5,133 nt of DNA from contig JBGTIS010000082.1 in assembly GCA_041745535.1 (NCBI GenBank), positions 1 to 5,133 of the forward strand, written 5' to 3'. Under the pieces are notes generated by a model. The model made no database searches. It had not been told where the DNA came from and worked only from the letters and a program-made list of their open reading frames with translations. This DNA comes from JBGTIS01 sp041745535. GTDB lineage: Bacteria; Bacteroidota; Bacteroidia; Cytophagales; Cyclobacteriaceae. Position numbers and translations under genes: made by a program. Positions 1-5,133 of the stretch are shown here, one piece after another. Each line of letters opens with the position of its first letter. Position 1 is the stretch's first letter.

Positions 1-72
1 GATTGGGTATTAGTGATAGATGATGCCTCCAGAAAATTCAAAGCTCCAGGAACAATTTACCAGGATAAATAA
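1..72 (+). CDS. C-terminal end of a probable glycoside hydrolase (GH140/DUF4038-like), 5' truncated by the window
   Basis: Reading frame 1 is open from the first base to a TAA at 70-72 and encodes 23 residues, DWVLVIDDASRKFKAPGTIY followed by QDK. The block D-W-V-L-V-[IL]-D-D-A resembles, from memory, the end of the 'putative collagen-binding' C-terminal domain that follows DUF4038/GH140 (apiosidase-like) catalytic domains in Bacteroidota polysaccharide-degrading enzymes. If so, this is the last beta-strand of that accessory domain. It lies 47 bp upstream of the serine hydrolase on the same strand, so the two could be co-transcribed. The fragment is too short to be certain of the family; that a coding region ends here is more secure than its name. 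Confidence 0.5.
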   Translation, partial: DWVLVIDDASRKFKAPGTIYQDK

Positions 73-119
73 TAATATTTTAACTGGTCAGTCATACCGA
101 AATTTCCTATTTTTCCAGA

Positions 120-1415
120 ATGAAAAAATTACTCCTCCTCCTCCTTTTAGTATCCCAGGTTTCCTTTAACCCAACCATTGCCCAATACAGCAAGCAGCCA
201 CAAAAACTTACGGTGGCCAAATCGCCGGAAGCCGTCGGCATGTCTGCGGAGCGGCTGCAACGCATAGACGACATGCTGGAAAGCTATGTGGATGAGCATG
301 TTTTACCTGGTATGGTAGCTATTGTTGTCCGAAAAGGACAAATCGTGTATCACAAGGCCTTTGGTATGGCAGATGCGCAAAGCAACCGTGCTTTCAAAAC
401 CGATGATATTTTTCGCATCGCTTCCATGAGCAAGGCCATTACCGCTACCGCCGCCATGATGTTGTATGAGGAAGGAAAGTTTTCTTTAGATGATCCTGTT
501 TCAAAATATATTCCTGAATTTAAAAACCCAGCCGTAATCAATACCTTTTCCTGGAAAGATACTTCGTATACCACCATACCGGCCCGGAGTGAGATTACCA
601 TCCGACAGTTAATGAGTCATACCTCTGGTATCAATTACGGGGTAATTTCCAATGAAGAGCGGTTCAGTGCCATTAATGCCAAGGCCGGTATCATCGATTT
701 GTATACTACCCAACCCGTGAAGCTTGCTGATAACATTAAAAAGCTGGCTCAATTACCTTTGCAGCATCAACCCGGAGAAAAATGGACCTATGGATTAAAT
801 TCTGATGTATTAGGATACCTGATTGAAATTTGGTCCGGCATGCCCTTCGACCAGTTTCTGAAAACACGGCTGTTCGATCCATTGGGCATGAACGATACAT
901 TCTTTTATTTGCCGGAAAATAAAAGCGATCGGATTGTGCCCGTTCAAACTCCTGAGGAAGACCAGTGGGAACCCTATCCGGTTACTTTTTATGACCCTGC
1001 CTATCCGGTAAAGGGTGCTAAAACATTTTTTTCCGGTGGTGCCGGCCTTTCCAGTACAGCAAAGGATTACGCCACTTTTTTACAGATGCTGCTCAACAAG
1101 GGCACTTTCAACGGCAGGCGGTTCCTCAGCAGACCTACCGTTGATTTGTTAACCCAGTCGGATCAAACCGGAACTCTGTATGGTGAAGGAGATAACTATT
1201 TCAGTCTGGCATTTAGTGTCGTCACACCTCAAGGCCACGATAAAGGTTTGGGCAGTGCGGGCAAATACAGCTGGGGCGGTTATTTTAATACCAATTACTT
1301 TGTGGACCCCAAAGAAGAAATTGTAGCTGTATTGATGAAACAAACGCAGGGAACAACTGGTGACAATTCATCTTCTATATTTCCACAAATGATTTATCAG
1401 GCTATTGATGACTGA
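120..1415 (+). CDS. Exported serine hydrolase, class C beta-lactamase/EstB-like esterase superfamily
   Basis: The 431-residue product begins with a signal peptide: two lysines after Met, a leucine run at 4-10, and a probable cleavage after A21 (TIA|Q). It is likely periplasmic, and there is no lipobox cysteine. The rest is a single Beta-lactamase (PF00144) domain, about residues 36-425. The nucleophile motif SxxK is S102-M-S-K105, and the catalytic tyrosine motif is Y224 in WTYGLN. Towards the C-terminus, SWGG (384-387) occupies the place of the KTG/HTG box and resembles the WGG motif of EstB-type esterases. LMSHTSG (164-170) is also typical. The family hydrolyses esters, D-amino peptides or occasionally beta-lactams; the substrate cannot be read from sequence. 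EstB-like features favour esterase or peptidase activity over drug resistance. The start at 120 is fixed by the signal peptide. No Shine-Dalgarno is visible. The preceding glycoside hydrolase fragment hints at a catabolic context, for example deacetylation, but this is speculative. Confidence 0.93.
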   Translation: MKKLLLLLLLVSQVSFNPTIAQYSKQPQKLTVAKSPEAVGMSAERLQRIDDMLESYVDEHVLPGMVAIVVRKGQIVYHKAFGMADAQSNRAFKTDDIFRIASMSKAITATAAMMLYEEGKFSLDDPVSKYIPEFKNPAVINTFSWKDTSYTTIPARSEITIRQLMSHTSGINYGVISNEERFSAINAKAGIIDLYTTQPVKLADNIKKLAQLPLQHQPGEKWTYGLNSDVLGYLIEIWSGMPFDQFLKTRLFDPLGMNDTFFYLPENKSDRIVPVQTPEEDQWEPYPVTFYDPAYPVKGAKTFFSGGAGLSSTAKDYATFLQMLLNKGTFNGRRFLSRPTVDLLTQSDQTGTLYGEGDNYFSLAFSVVTPQGHDKGLGSAGKYSWGGYFNTNYFVDPKEEIVAVLMKQTQGTTGDNSSSIFPQMIYQAIDD

Positions 1416-1430
1416 CCAATCAGAATAGCC
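1400..1430. terminator. Imperfect hairpin across the convergent gene ends, possible bidirectional terminator
   Basis: GGCTAT (1400-1405) pairs with ATAGCC (1425-1430) and TGAT (1406-1409) pairs with ATCA (1419-1422). This gives a 10-bp stem with a two-base bulge (GA, 1423-1424) and a nine-base loop. The stop codon of the serine hydrolase lies across the loop and its edge, and the distal arm reaches the first base of the SPW gene's stop codon. Only 14 bp separate the two convergent genes, so a shared terminator is expected here. Neither side has a T-tract after the stem, so it is not a canonical intrinsic terminator. Confidence 0.35.
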
Positions 1431-1819
1431 TAATCCATGGTGGTATTATCCTGGCGGGCTTCTCTTACATGCAAACTATCGGAATGCCATAAGGCGGACC
1501 AGCCACCCCCAAACTGGTGTTCGGTTTTCCCTTTTACGAGTGAAAATCCAATAACCAGCAATCCTACTGCCATGTCGTTTATAATGGCGATGTTATTTTC
1601 ATAACCCAGAATCCAGGGCGCGACCAGCAACCAGGCGCCCAGAGGAATATTCCATTTTCGCATGCTATGGGTACATTCCCACAGAGCTGTGATGGCAAAG
1701 GTAGCCATTACCGGTCCTAGAATATGGTCATTATTAGCAGTTATTTTACTAAAAGAAAAAACACCGGGAGCGGCCATCAGCCAGAGCCCTAAAAGAATAT
1801 TGATAACTTGTGCCCACAT
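1430..1819 (-). CDS. SPW-repeat small integral membrane protein
   Basis: This 129-residue, very hydrophobic protein has about four membrane segments, roughly residues 3-23, 32-50, 56-73 and 75-95. It shows two copies of the SPW-type pattern: LGLWLMAAPGVF (10-21) and LGAWLLVAPWILGY (60-73). Each is a glycine-rich helix start, then W, then [AS]-P-[WG]; the first copy has G where the family has W. A soluble tail of about 30 residues follows, containing GGGW (104-107) and many polar residues. The family (PF03779, SPW repeat) has no established biochemical function. The ATG lies one base after the TAA of the VKOR-family gene, so the two are almost certainly co-transcribed and probably translationally coupled. 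No independent Shine-Dalgarno is visible. A membrane partner role for the VKOR-like protein is inferred from this linkage only. Confidence 0.85.
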   Translation of the reverse strand: MWAQVINILLGLWLMAAPGVFSFSKITANNDHILGPVMATFAITALWECTHSMRKWNIPLGAWLLVAPWILGYENNIAIINDMAVGLLVIGFSLVKGKTEHQFGGGWSALWHSDSLHVREARQDNTTMD

Positions 1820-1820
1820 A

Positions 1821-2390
1821 TTATTTTACTATTTCACGTACACTTTTATATCCCCAGAAAGCTTTCCAGAGTGAAACATCAGCGTTTTTCACTCTTTTCA
1901 TATATTGTAAACTGGCCAGCATTTCGTCCATGGCCGGGCCAATCATTACAACAGAAATTACTGCTGAAGCCAGGCACAACGTACACCAGGCATCAAATAA
2001 TACCGGTTGCAGTACCACCAGCAACAAACTCACAAATCCCAGTGGCCCTACCGCCAGTCCGAATACAATTACAATCCAGGGCATGGAACGCCACCGTCGG
2101 GTTCCGCCAATAACGCCCGTACCAGCATCCAGCAGATAGCCAAAGGCACCCAGGGCAGCATCGGGAATGGGTAATATTTTTGACACACTGGAATTAAGAA
2201 TGGTGACACTACCCTTGCCAAAAAATGGTTCCCAGACATTGGGGAAAATTCGCCACTGGTACAGCGCCAGATACAGGGCAATAAAAAAACCGATAATGGC
2301 TAATATAATAATGGGAATTCGTTGTGACCAGGAGGCCGGGTTATAATCCCAGCCCGGTGGTATGTTTTTTTCTTTCGTGGTTTCAGACAT
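1821..2390 (-). CDS. Vitamin K epoxide reductase (VKOR)-family membrane protein lacking loop cysteines
   Basis: The 189-residue protein has a soluble N-terminus rich in charged residues, then hydrophobic segments at about 24-44, 77-95, 103-131 and 134-157, and a cytoplasmic-looking basic C-terminus. Its diagnostic feature is W-C-T-L-C (135-139), a CxxC centre at C136/C139 just inside the last helix, as in VKOR-type thiol oxidoreductases that pass electrons to quinone. The fold-typical P-D-A-A-L-G-A-F-G-Y block is at 76-85. In canonical bacterial VKOR the periplasmic loop carries a second cysteine pair that shuttles electrons to a DsbA-like partner. Here the loop (about 51-75) contains serines and no cysteine, and C136 and C139 are the only cysteines in the protein. 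There is no fused thioredoxin domain. It may use a separate partner, or have a role other than disulfide formation. It lies 64 bp downstream of the SDR gene and one base upstream of the SPW gene. Confidence 0.88.
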   Translation of the reverse strand: MSETTKEKNIPPGWDYNPASWSQRIPIIILAIIGFFIALYLALYQWRIFPNVWEPFFGKGSVTILNSSVSKILPIPDAALGAFGYLLDAGTGVIGGTRRWRSMPWIVIVFGLAVGPLGFVSLLLVVLQPVLFDAWCTLCLASAVISVVMIGPAMDEMLASLQYMKRVKNADVSLWKAFWGYKSVREIVK

Positions 2391-2454
2391 TCTAGTATCA
2401 GGTAGTTAAGATTAAACTGTATTCCGGTTTAGTGTAATCAGAAAGTATATGTTT
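2391..2454. other. Short intergenic spacer inside the SDR-VKOR-SPW cluster
   Basis: The 64 bp between the SDR stop and the VKOR-family start are AT-rich. I see no clear promoter in the Bacteroidota style (TTG, then TAnnTTTG) and no strong terminator. There is only a weak five-base inverted repeat, TAAAC (2413-2417) with GTTTA (2427-2431). The spacing and shared strand are compatible with one transcript for all three minus-strand genes, although a weak internal promoter cannot be excluded. Confidence 0.4.
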
Positions 2455-3519
2455 TTATTCTTCTTCCAGCCCATTTTTTTCATACCAGGCTTCCGGATCG
2501 CGCTTCAGGTCTTGAATCATCATCGGAAGGGTCGATTTTAAGGTATGTTGGGGTTTCCATCCAAGCAATTGTTTCGCCCTGGAAATATCCAGTTCGTAAT
2601 GGTCGTCAGCCCGGTCAATCATCCAGGGTTTGATGAATGGATCGCTGACCAGGTCCTGCACCCAGGCACCAAATTTGGCCAGTGGCTTGGGAATTTCAAA
2701 AGTCTGCCATTCTTTGCCGTGCACCAGTTCTCCTATTTCTTCCTGTAATTCCTCATACGAATAGGTATGAGGCTCGCTTATATTCATCACGATTTCCTCA
2801 GGAAGATCTTTTCTTTTGTCCACCGTTTTTACCAGGGCATCCACCACATCGTCCAGATGGATGAACACATTGCCATGCAATAAATCGCCGGAATAAAAAT
2901 AGCTGGTGAGTTTCTTCTCATAAATACGCTGAATCTGATGAGTAATGGGAATGGAATGCCCTTCGACATTATAAGCACCCGCCAGCCGCAGAATTACAGC
3001 CGGAATACGGCCCCGTTTTTCGTGAATTACTTTCTCCGTTTTCACCTTGGATTCGGGATATTTCCATGAAGGATCCAGTGGCCAGTCTTCATCCATTTTA
3101 TGGCCGGGTGTGGTAGGTTTATACACCAGATTGGTACTTGAAAAAATAAATTGGTCTACCTGAAATTGCTGAAGGGCATGCAATAGTTTTTCCGTGCCCT
3201 GTACGGTGACCTTATCATACAAAGGGCTGGGTTCACCGGCAAAATCATAATAAGCCGCCAGATGAATAACCGATGCAATTTTGTCGCCATAGGCATATCG
3301 TACCCGTTCCAGGCCCGCTTCAATGCTTTTTTCGGACGTGATATCAAAATTAATGTTCTCAGCTTTGGAATTGGGATTCGGGTTGCCAACCTTATCTAGT
3401 CCGACACACTGGAAGCGATCGGAAAGCTGGCTGATCACCTTATCGCCAATCAGACCACTACCTCCGGTTACCAATATTACTTCCTTTTTACTTGTAGTTC
3501 GCGCATTCATATTTTCCAT
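2455..3519 (-). CDS. Extended-SDR NAD-dependent epimerase/dehydratase family protein
   Basis: The 354-residue protein has an N-terminal Rossmann fold with the extended-SDR glycine motif TGGSGLIG (18-25). D42 follows strand beta-2 (CVGLD), a residue that usually favours NAD over NADP. HLAAYYDF (86-93) matches the nucleotide-contacting strand. The catalytic elements are FSST (126-129) for the serine, and Y154-P-E-S-K158 as YxxxK. The C-terminal substrate domain includes FIHLDDVVDAL (219-229) and LGWKPQHTL (319-327), both typical of nucleotide-sugar epimerases/dehydratases. The length is normal for the family. The substrate is not deducible; candidates are nucleotide sugars or other hydroxylated small molecules. 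The start at 3519 is the first ATG, and Met4 (codon at 3510-3508) is an equally workable alternative because the Rossmann fold begins near residue 13. No Shine-Dalgarno is visible for either. It heads the minus-strand cluster with the VKOR-family and SPW genes. Confidence 0.92.
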   Translation of the reverse strand: MENMNARTTSKKEVILVTGGSGLIGDKVISQLSDRFQCVGLDKVGNPNPNSKAENINFDITSEKSIEAGLERVRYAYGDKIASVIHLAAYYDFAGEPSPLYDKVTVQGTEKLLHALQQFQVDQFIFSSTNLVYKPTTPGHKMDEDWPLDPSWKYPESKVKTEKVIHEKRGRIPAVILRLAGAYNVEGHSIPITHQIQRIYEKKLTSYFYSGDLLHGNVFIHLDDVVDALVKTVDKRKDLPEEIVMNISEPHTYSYEELQEEIGELVHGKEWQTFEIPKPLAKFGAWVQDLVSDPFIKPWMIDRADDHYELDISRAKQLLGWKPQHTLKSTLPMMIQDLKRDPEAWYEKNGLEEE

Positions 3520-3751
3520 AAAAAGTTGACGTTTTCTAGTTTAAAATTCAGGTTTTTGTTTGAAAAGAGAGGATCAATAATCCATGACAGCTAAAAAAAT
3601 TTCAGCACCTTAAAAGTATACTCTTAACTAAATTCAAAAAATATTGTTTATCCGGTTTTCTCTTTAGCCAAAATCAGGTACGGTTTTCTCAAAAAATAAT
3701 ATAAATTCGCTCCTAATTCATTTCGTTTTGAATATTCTGTAATTTTATGGC
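3520..3751. other. Divergent AT-rich intergenic region with short direct repeats
   Basis: These 232 bp separate the minus-strand SDR cluster from the plus-strand exonuclease gene, and I see no gene here. The region must hold promoters for both directions. Two exact 10-bp direct repeats are visible: CGGTTTTCTC at 3653-3662 and 3681-3690, and TCAAAAAATA at 3634-3643 and 3689-3698. With this AT content the second pair may be chance. A possible plus-strand -7 element is TAAATTCG at 3702-3709 (one mismatch to TAnnTTTG), but no well-spaced -33 TTG accompanies it. Confidence 0.6.
3611..3638 (-). promoter_or_regulatory. Candidate Bacteroidota-type promoter for the SDR-VKOR-SPW cluster
   Basis: On the minus strand, TTTG (complement of 3635-3638) is followed after 16 bases by TACTTTTA (complement of 3611-3618). 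The latter has one mismatch to the Bacteroidota -7 consensus TAnnTTTG. Transcription would start near 3604 and leave a leader of about 85 bases before the ATG at 3519. Spacing is slightly short compared with the usual 17-23 bases. In DNA this AT-rich the match may be accidental. Confidence 0.3.
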
Positions 3752-4450
3752 GTGAATAACTACCTGCTCTTTATTGATACCGAAACTTCGGGGCTACCCC
3801 ATGACCTGAATACTCCGGTTGCTCAGCAATCGGACCAGCCGCATATTGTACAGATCGCCTGGCTGATTTACGCACGCGATGGAAAATTGATTAAAGAGGA
3901 AAACTTCTACATCAGCGATAACGATTTTACCATTTCCCCGGCATCGCGGAAAATTCATGGTCTTACCCGCAAATTTCTGAAAGAAAATGGTACCAAAAGA
4001 AAAGAAGTAATGACCCGCCTTTATCGTGATTTGCAGGAATTTCAACCACTCATTGTCGGGTATTTTATGGCCCTTGATCGGTATATGCTGGAGGTTGGTT
4101 TTTACCGGTCCGGAATCGAAAACCCGCTTTCCCGCTTTCCTACTTTTTGCACCATGCAAGCCACTTCCAATTACATTCGGCTGCCCTATCGCCGCTATTT
4201 AAGTCTGGATGAACTGTACAGGCGATTGTTTGGAAAAACACTTAAAAATCAGCACAATGCCCTGACAGATGCCAAAGCTACTTCCGAGTGCTTTTTTTCT
4301 ATGGTAAGCAACGGAGCTATCACTGAGGAAACCATTCACAGGCAACAGGTTCCTGAGGTAGAAGTGGAACTCCCGGAATTTAAATGGGAGTGGAGCTTTC
4401 TTTTTTTAGGTATATTTGTGCTGGTTGCCATTTTATTCGAGTTCCTATGA
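3752..4450 (+). CDS. DEDDh-family 3'-5' exonuclease-like protein with C-terminal membrane anchor
   Basis: The 232-residue protein belongs to the DnaQ-like/RNase T (PF00929) fold. ExoI is D9-T-E11 in FIDTETSGLP. KIHGLT (67-72) is the usual block after the core sheet. ExoII supplies D109 in VGYFMALDRYML (102-113), where the common H-N before the aspartate is Y-F. ExoIII is H168-N-A-L-T-D173-A. All four acidic metal ligands and the histidine are therefore present, so it should be an active 3'-5' nuclease. After a linker of about 25 residues rich in Glu and Pro, residues 212-231 form one hydrophobic segment, suggesting a tail anchor to the inner membrane. The start is GTG: the frame is closed by TAA at 3740-3742 and no in-frame ATG lies between that stop and D9. 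Its TGA overlaps the next gene's ATG (ATGA, 4447-4450), which implies co-translation. It is not the replicative proofreading subunit; nucleic acid substrate unknown. Confidence 0.87.
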   Translation: MNNYLLFIDTETSGLPHDLNTPVAQQSDQPHIVQIAWLIYARDGKLIKEENFYISDNDFTISPASRKIHGLTRKFLKENGTKRKEVMTRLYRDLQEFQPLIVGYFMALDRYMLEVGFYRSGIENPLSRFPTFCTMQATSNYIRLPYRRYLSLDELYRRLFGKTLKNQHNALTDAKATSECFFSMVSNGAITEETIHRQQVPEVEVELPEFKWEWSFLFLGIFVLVAILFEFL

Positions 4451-5133
4451 ACGATAAGCTCGCTTTTTTGAAAACGGTAAAGCCGTTTCATGTGCTTTCT
4501 GAGGAGGTACTTGTGGAAGTGTGTGAGCTGTTACAAGAGGTAAAATACGATAAGGAACTGGTAATCTACCATCAGGAAATTACTAAACTGAAAGGAATAG
4601 ACATTATTGTGGAAGGTGCTTATCAGGCCTTTTTCTACGATAGTGAGCAGAATAAACGGTTAATTGAAGAATATACACCTGGTTTTTGCTATGGTGGTAT
4701 TTCGGTATTGCTGAATAAAAAGCAATCGATCCGGACGGTAATTGCCCGCAAGGATACAGTTGTATATTTCCTGCCCAAAAATCATTTCAAAGGTTTGTGC
4801 CAGGCTTTCGATGAATTTTTTCATTTCTTTACGGCTGAGTTTGGCCGGAAAATGCTCAACGATGAGTATGCCCATTTTGTTCGACCCGCTTACAATTTTG
4901 AGGAAAATTACATTGCCTCCGATCAGTTCTTCTCCAAAAAAATTGAGACCATTGCCTACCGGAATATTATAACCTGCCCGGAGAACACACCAATTTTTGA
5001 AACGGCCCGCAGCATGGCCCGGCAGAAAATTGGTTGTCTGTTTGTTACCGACACCGCCAACCAGATTATTGGCTACATCACCGACATTACCCTGCGCGAT
5101 AATGTAGTTGCCCGGCAGCAGGATGTGCGGCAA
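4447..5133 (+). CDS. Cyclic-nucleotide-binding-like/CBS domain protein, probable DUF294-type putative nucleotidyltransferase, 3' truncated
   Basis: An ATG at 4447 opens a frame with no stop for 229 codons to the window end. Residues about 10-125 read as a cNMP-binding-like (Crp/Fnr-type) beta-barrel: FHVLSEEVL (14-22) is the usual lead-in, and PGFCYGGISVLL (78-89) sits where the phosphate-binding cassette belongs. A helical stretch (about 115-165) leads to a first CBS domain from about 170, with CPENTPIFETARSMARQKIG (177-196), CLFVTD (197-202) and IIGYITDITLRD (207-218). This order is that of cNMP-CBS-CBS-DUF294 proteins, whose C-terminal half is a GlnD-like nucleotidyltransferase domain. That half would lie beyond the window, so the full name is inference. 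The exonuclease partner supports it, because genes for these proteins are, as I recall, often next to a DnaQ-like exonuclease gene. The ATGA overlap with that gene fixes the start. Such proteins are thought to be signal-responsive regulators. Confidence 0.85.
   Translation, partial: MNDKLAFLKTVKPFHVLSEEVLVEVCELLQEVKYDKELVIYHQEITKLKGIDIIVEGAYQAFFYDSEQNKRLIEEYTPGFCYGGISVLLNKKQSIRTVIARKDTVVYFLPKNHFKGLCQAFDEFFHFFTAEFGRKMLNDEYAHFVRPAYNFEENYIASDQFFSKKIETIAYRNIITCPENTPIFETARSMARQKIGCLFVTDTANQIIGYITDITLRDNVVARQQDVRQ

Noticed and set aside
350..601. Minus-strand 83-codon frame
   Set aside because: It is fully inside the serine hydrolase gene, antisense, over its SxxK region; no independent support.
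120..1415. Calling the serine hydrolase an AmpC beta-lactamase resistance gene
   Set aside because: The KTG box is replaced by an SWGG-type motif and the overall pattern resembles EstB-like esterases/peptidases; resistance is not supported by sequence alone.
1808..2139. Two overlapping plus-strand open frames of about 100 codons
   Set aside because: They are antisense to the VKOR-family gene and have low-complexity Pro/Thr/Ala-rich translations typical of shadow frames.
2545..3529. Small plus- and minus-strand frames within the SDR gene
   Set aside because: All overlap the well-supported SDR coding sequence and show no family features.
3520..3751. Small RNA or riboswitch in the divergent intergenic region
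   Set aside because: No stable GC-rich stems or known riboswitch core could be seen; the region is simply AT-rich.
3794..4159. Minus-strand open frame of 121 codons
   Set aside because: It lies antisense within the exonuclease gene, between its catalytic motifs, and has no recognisable domain.
4660..5133. Long minus-strand open frame to the window edge (157 codons)
   Set aside because: It is antisense to the plus-strand cNMP/CBS gene, which has clear domain motifs and an ATGA link to the exonuclease; the antisense translation shows no recognisable family.
1..5133. CRISPR array, tRNA or rRNA gene, transposase or insertion sequence
   Set aside because: No regularly spaced repeats, cloverleaf-like segments, transposase motifs or terminal inverted repeats with target duplications were found by eye.

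Overview
The window looks like a chromosomal segment from a member of the Bacteroidota, probably a Chitinophaga-, Cytophaga- or Spirosoma-like lineage. The basis is moderate GC content, near-absence of Shine-Dalgarno sequences ahead of the genes, AT-rich intergenic DNA, and the gene families present. This placement is inference from gene content and style, not a database result.

Layout, left to right. (1) Positions 1-72 hold the last 23 codons of a + strand gene whose C-terminus resembles the end of GH140/DUF4038-type glycoside hydrolases. (2) Positions 120-1415 encode an exported serine hydrolase of the class C beta-lactamase/EstB-like esterase superfamily. (3) Converging on it is a three-gene minus-strand cluster, in transcription order: an extended SDR NAD-dependent epimerase/dehydratase (3519-2455), a vitamin K epoxide reductase (VKOR)-family membrane protein (2390-1821), and a small SPW-repeat membrane protein (1819-1430). 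The last two are separated by one base. A hairpin at 1400-1430 spans the convergent gene ends. (4) A 232-bp AT-rich divergent intergenic region (3520-3751) carries the likely promoters for both directions. (5) On the + strand, a DEDDh 3'-5' exonuclease-like protein with a C-terminal membrane anchor (3752-4450, GTG start) overlaps by ATGA the start of a cyclic-nucleotide-binding-like/CBS protein (4447 to the window end). The latter is most likely the N-terminal part of a DUF294-type putative nucleotidyltransferase.

Two units therefore deserve attention. The first is the SDR-VKOR-SPW operon, with a VKOR that has the CxxC centre but no loop cysteines. The second is the membrane-anchored exonuclease coupled to a cNMP/CBS sensor protein. 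Both pairings look like conserved but functionally uncharacterised modules. I see no mobile elements, tRNA or rRNA genes, or CRISPR array.
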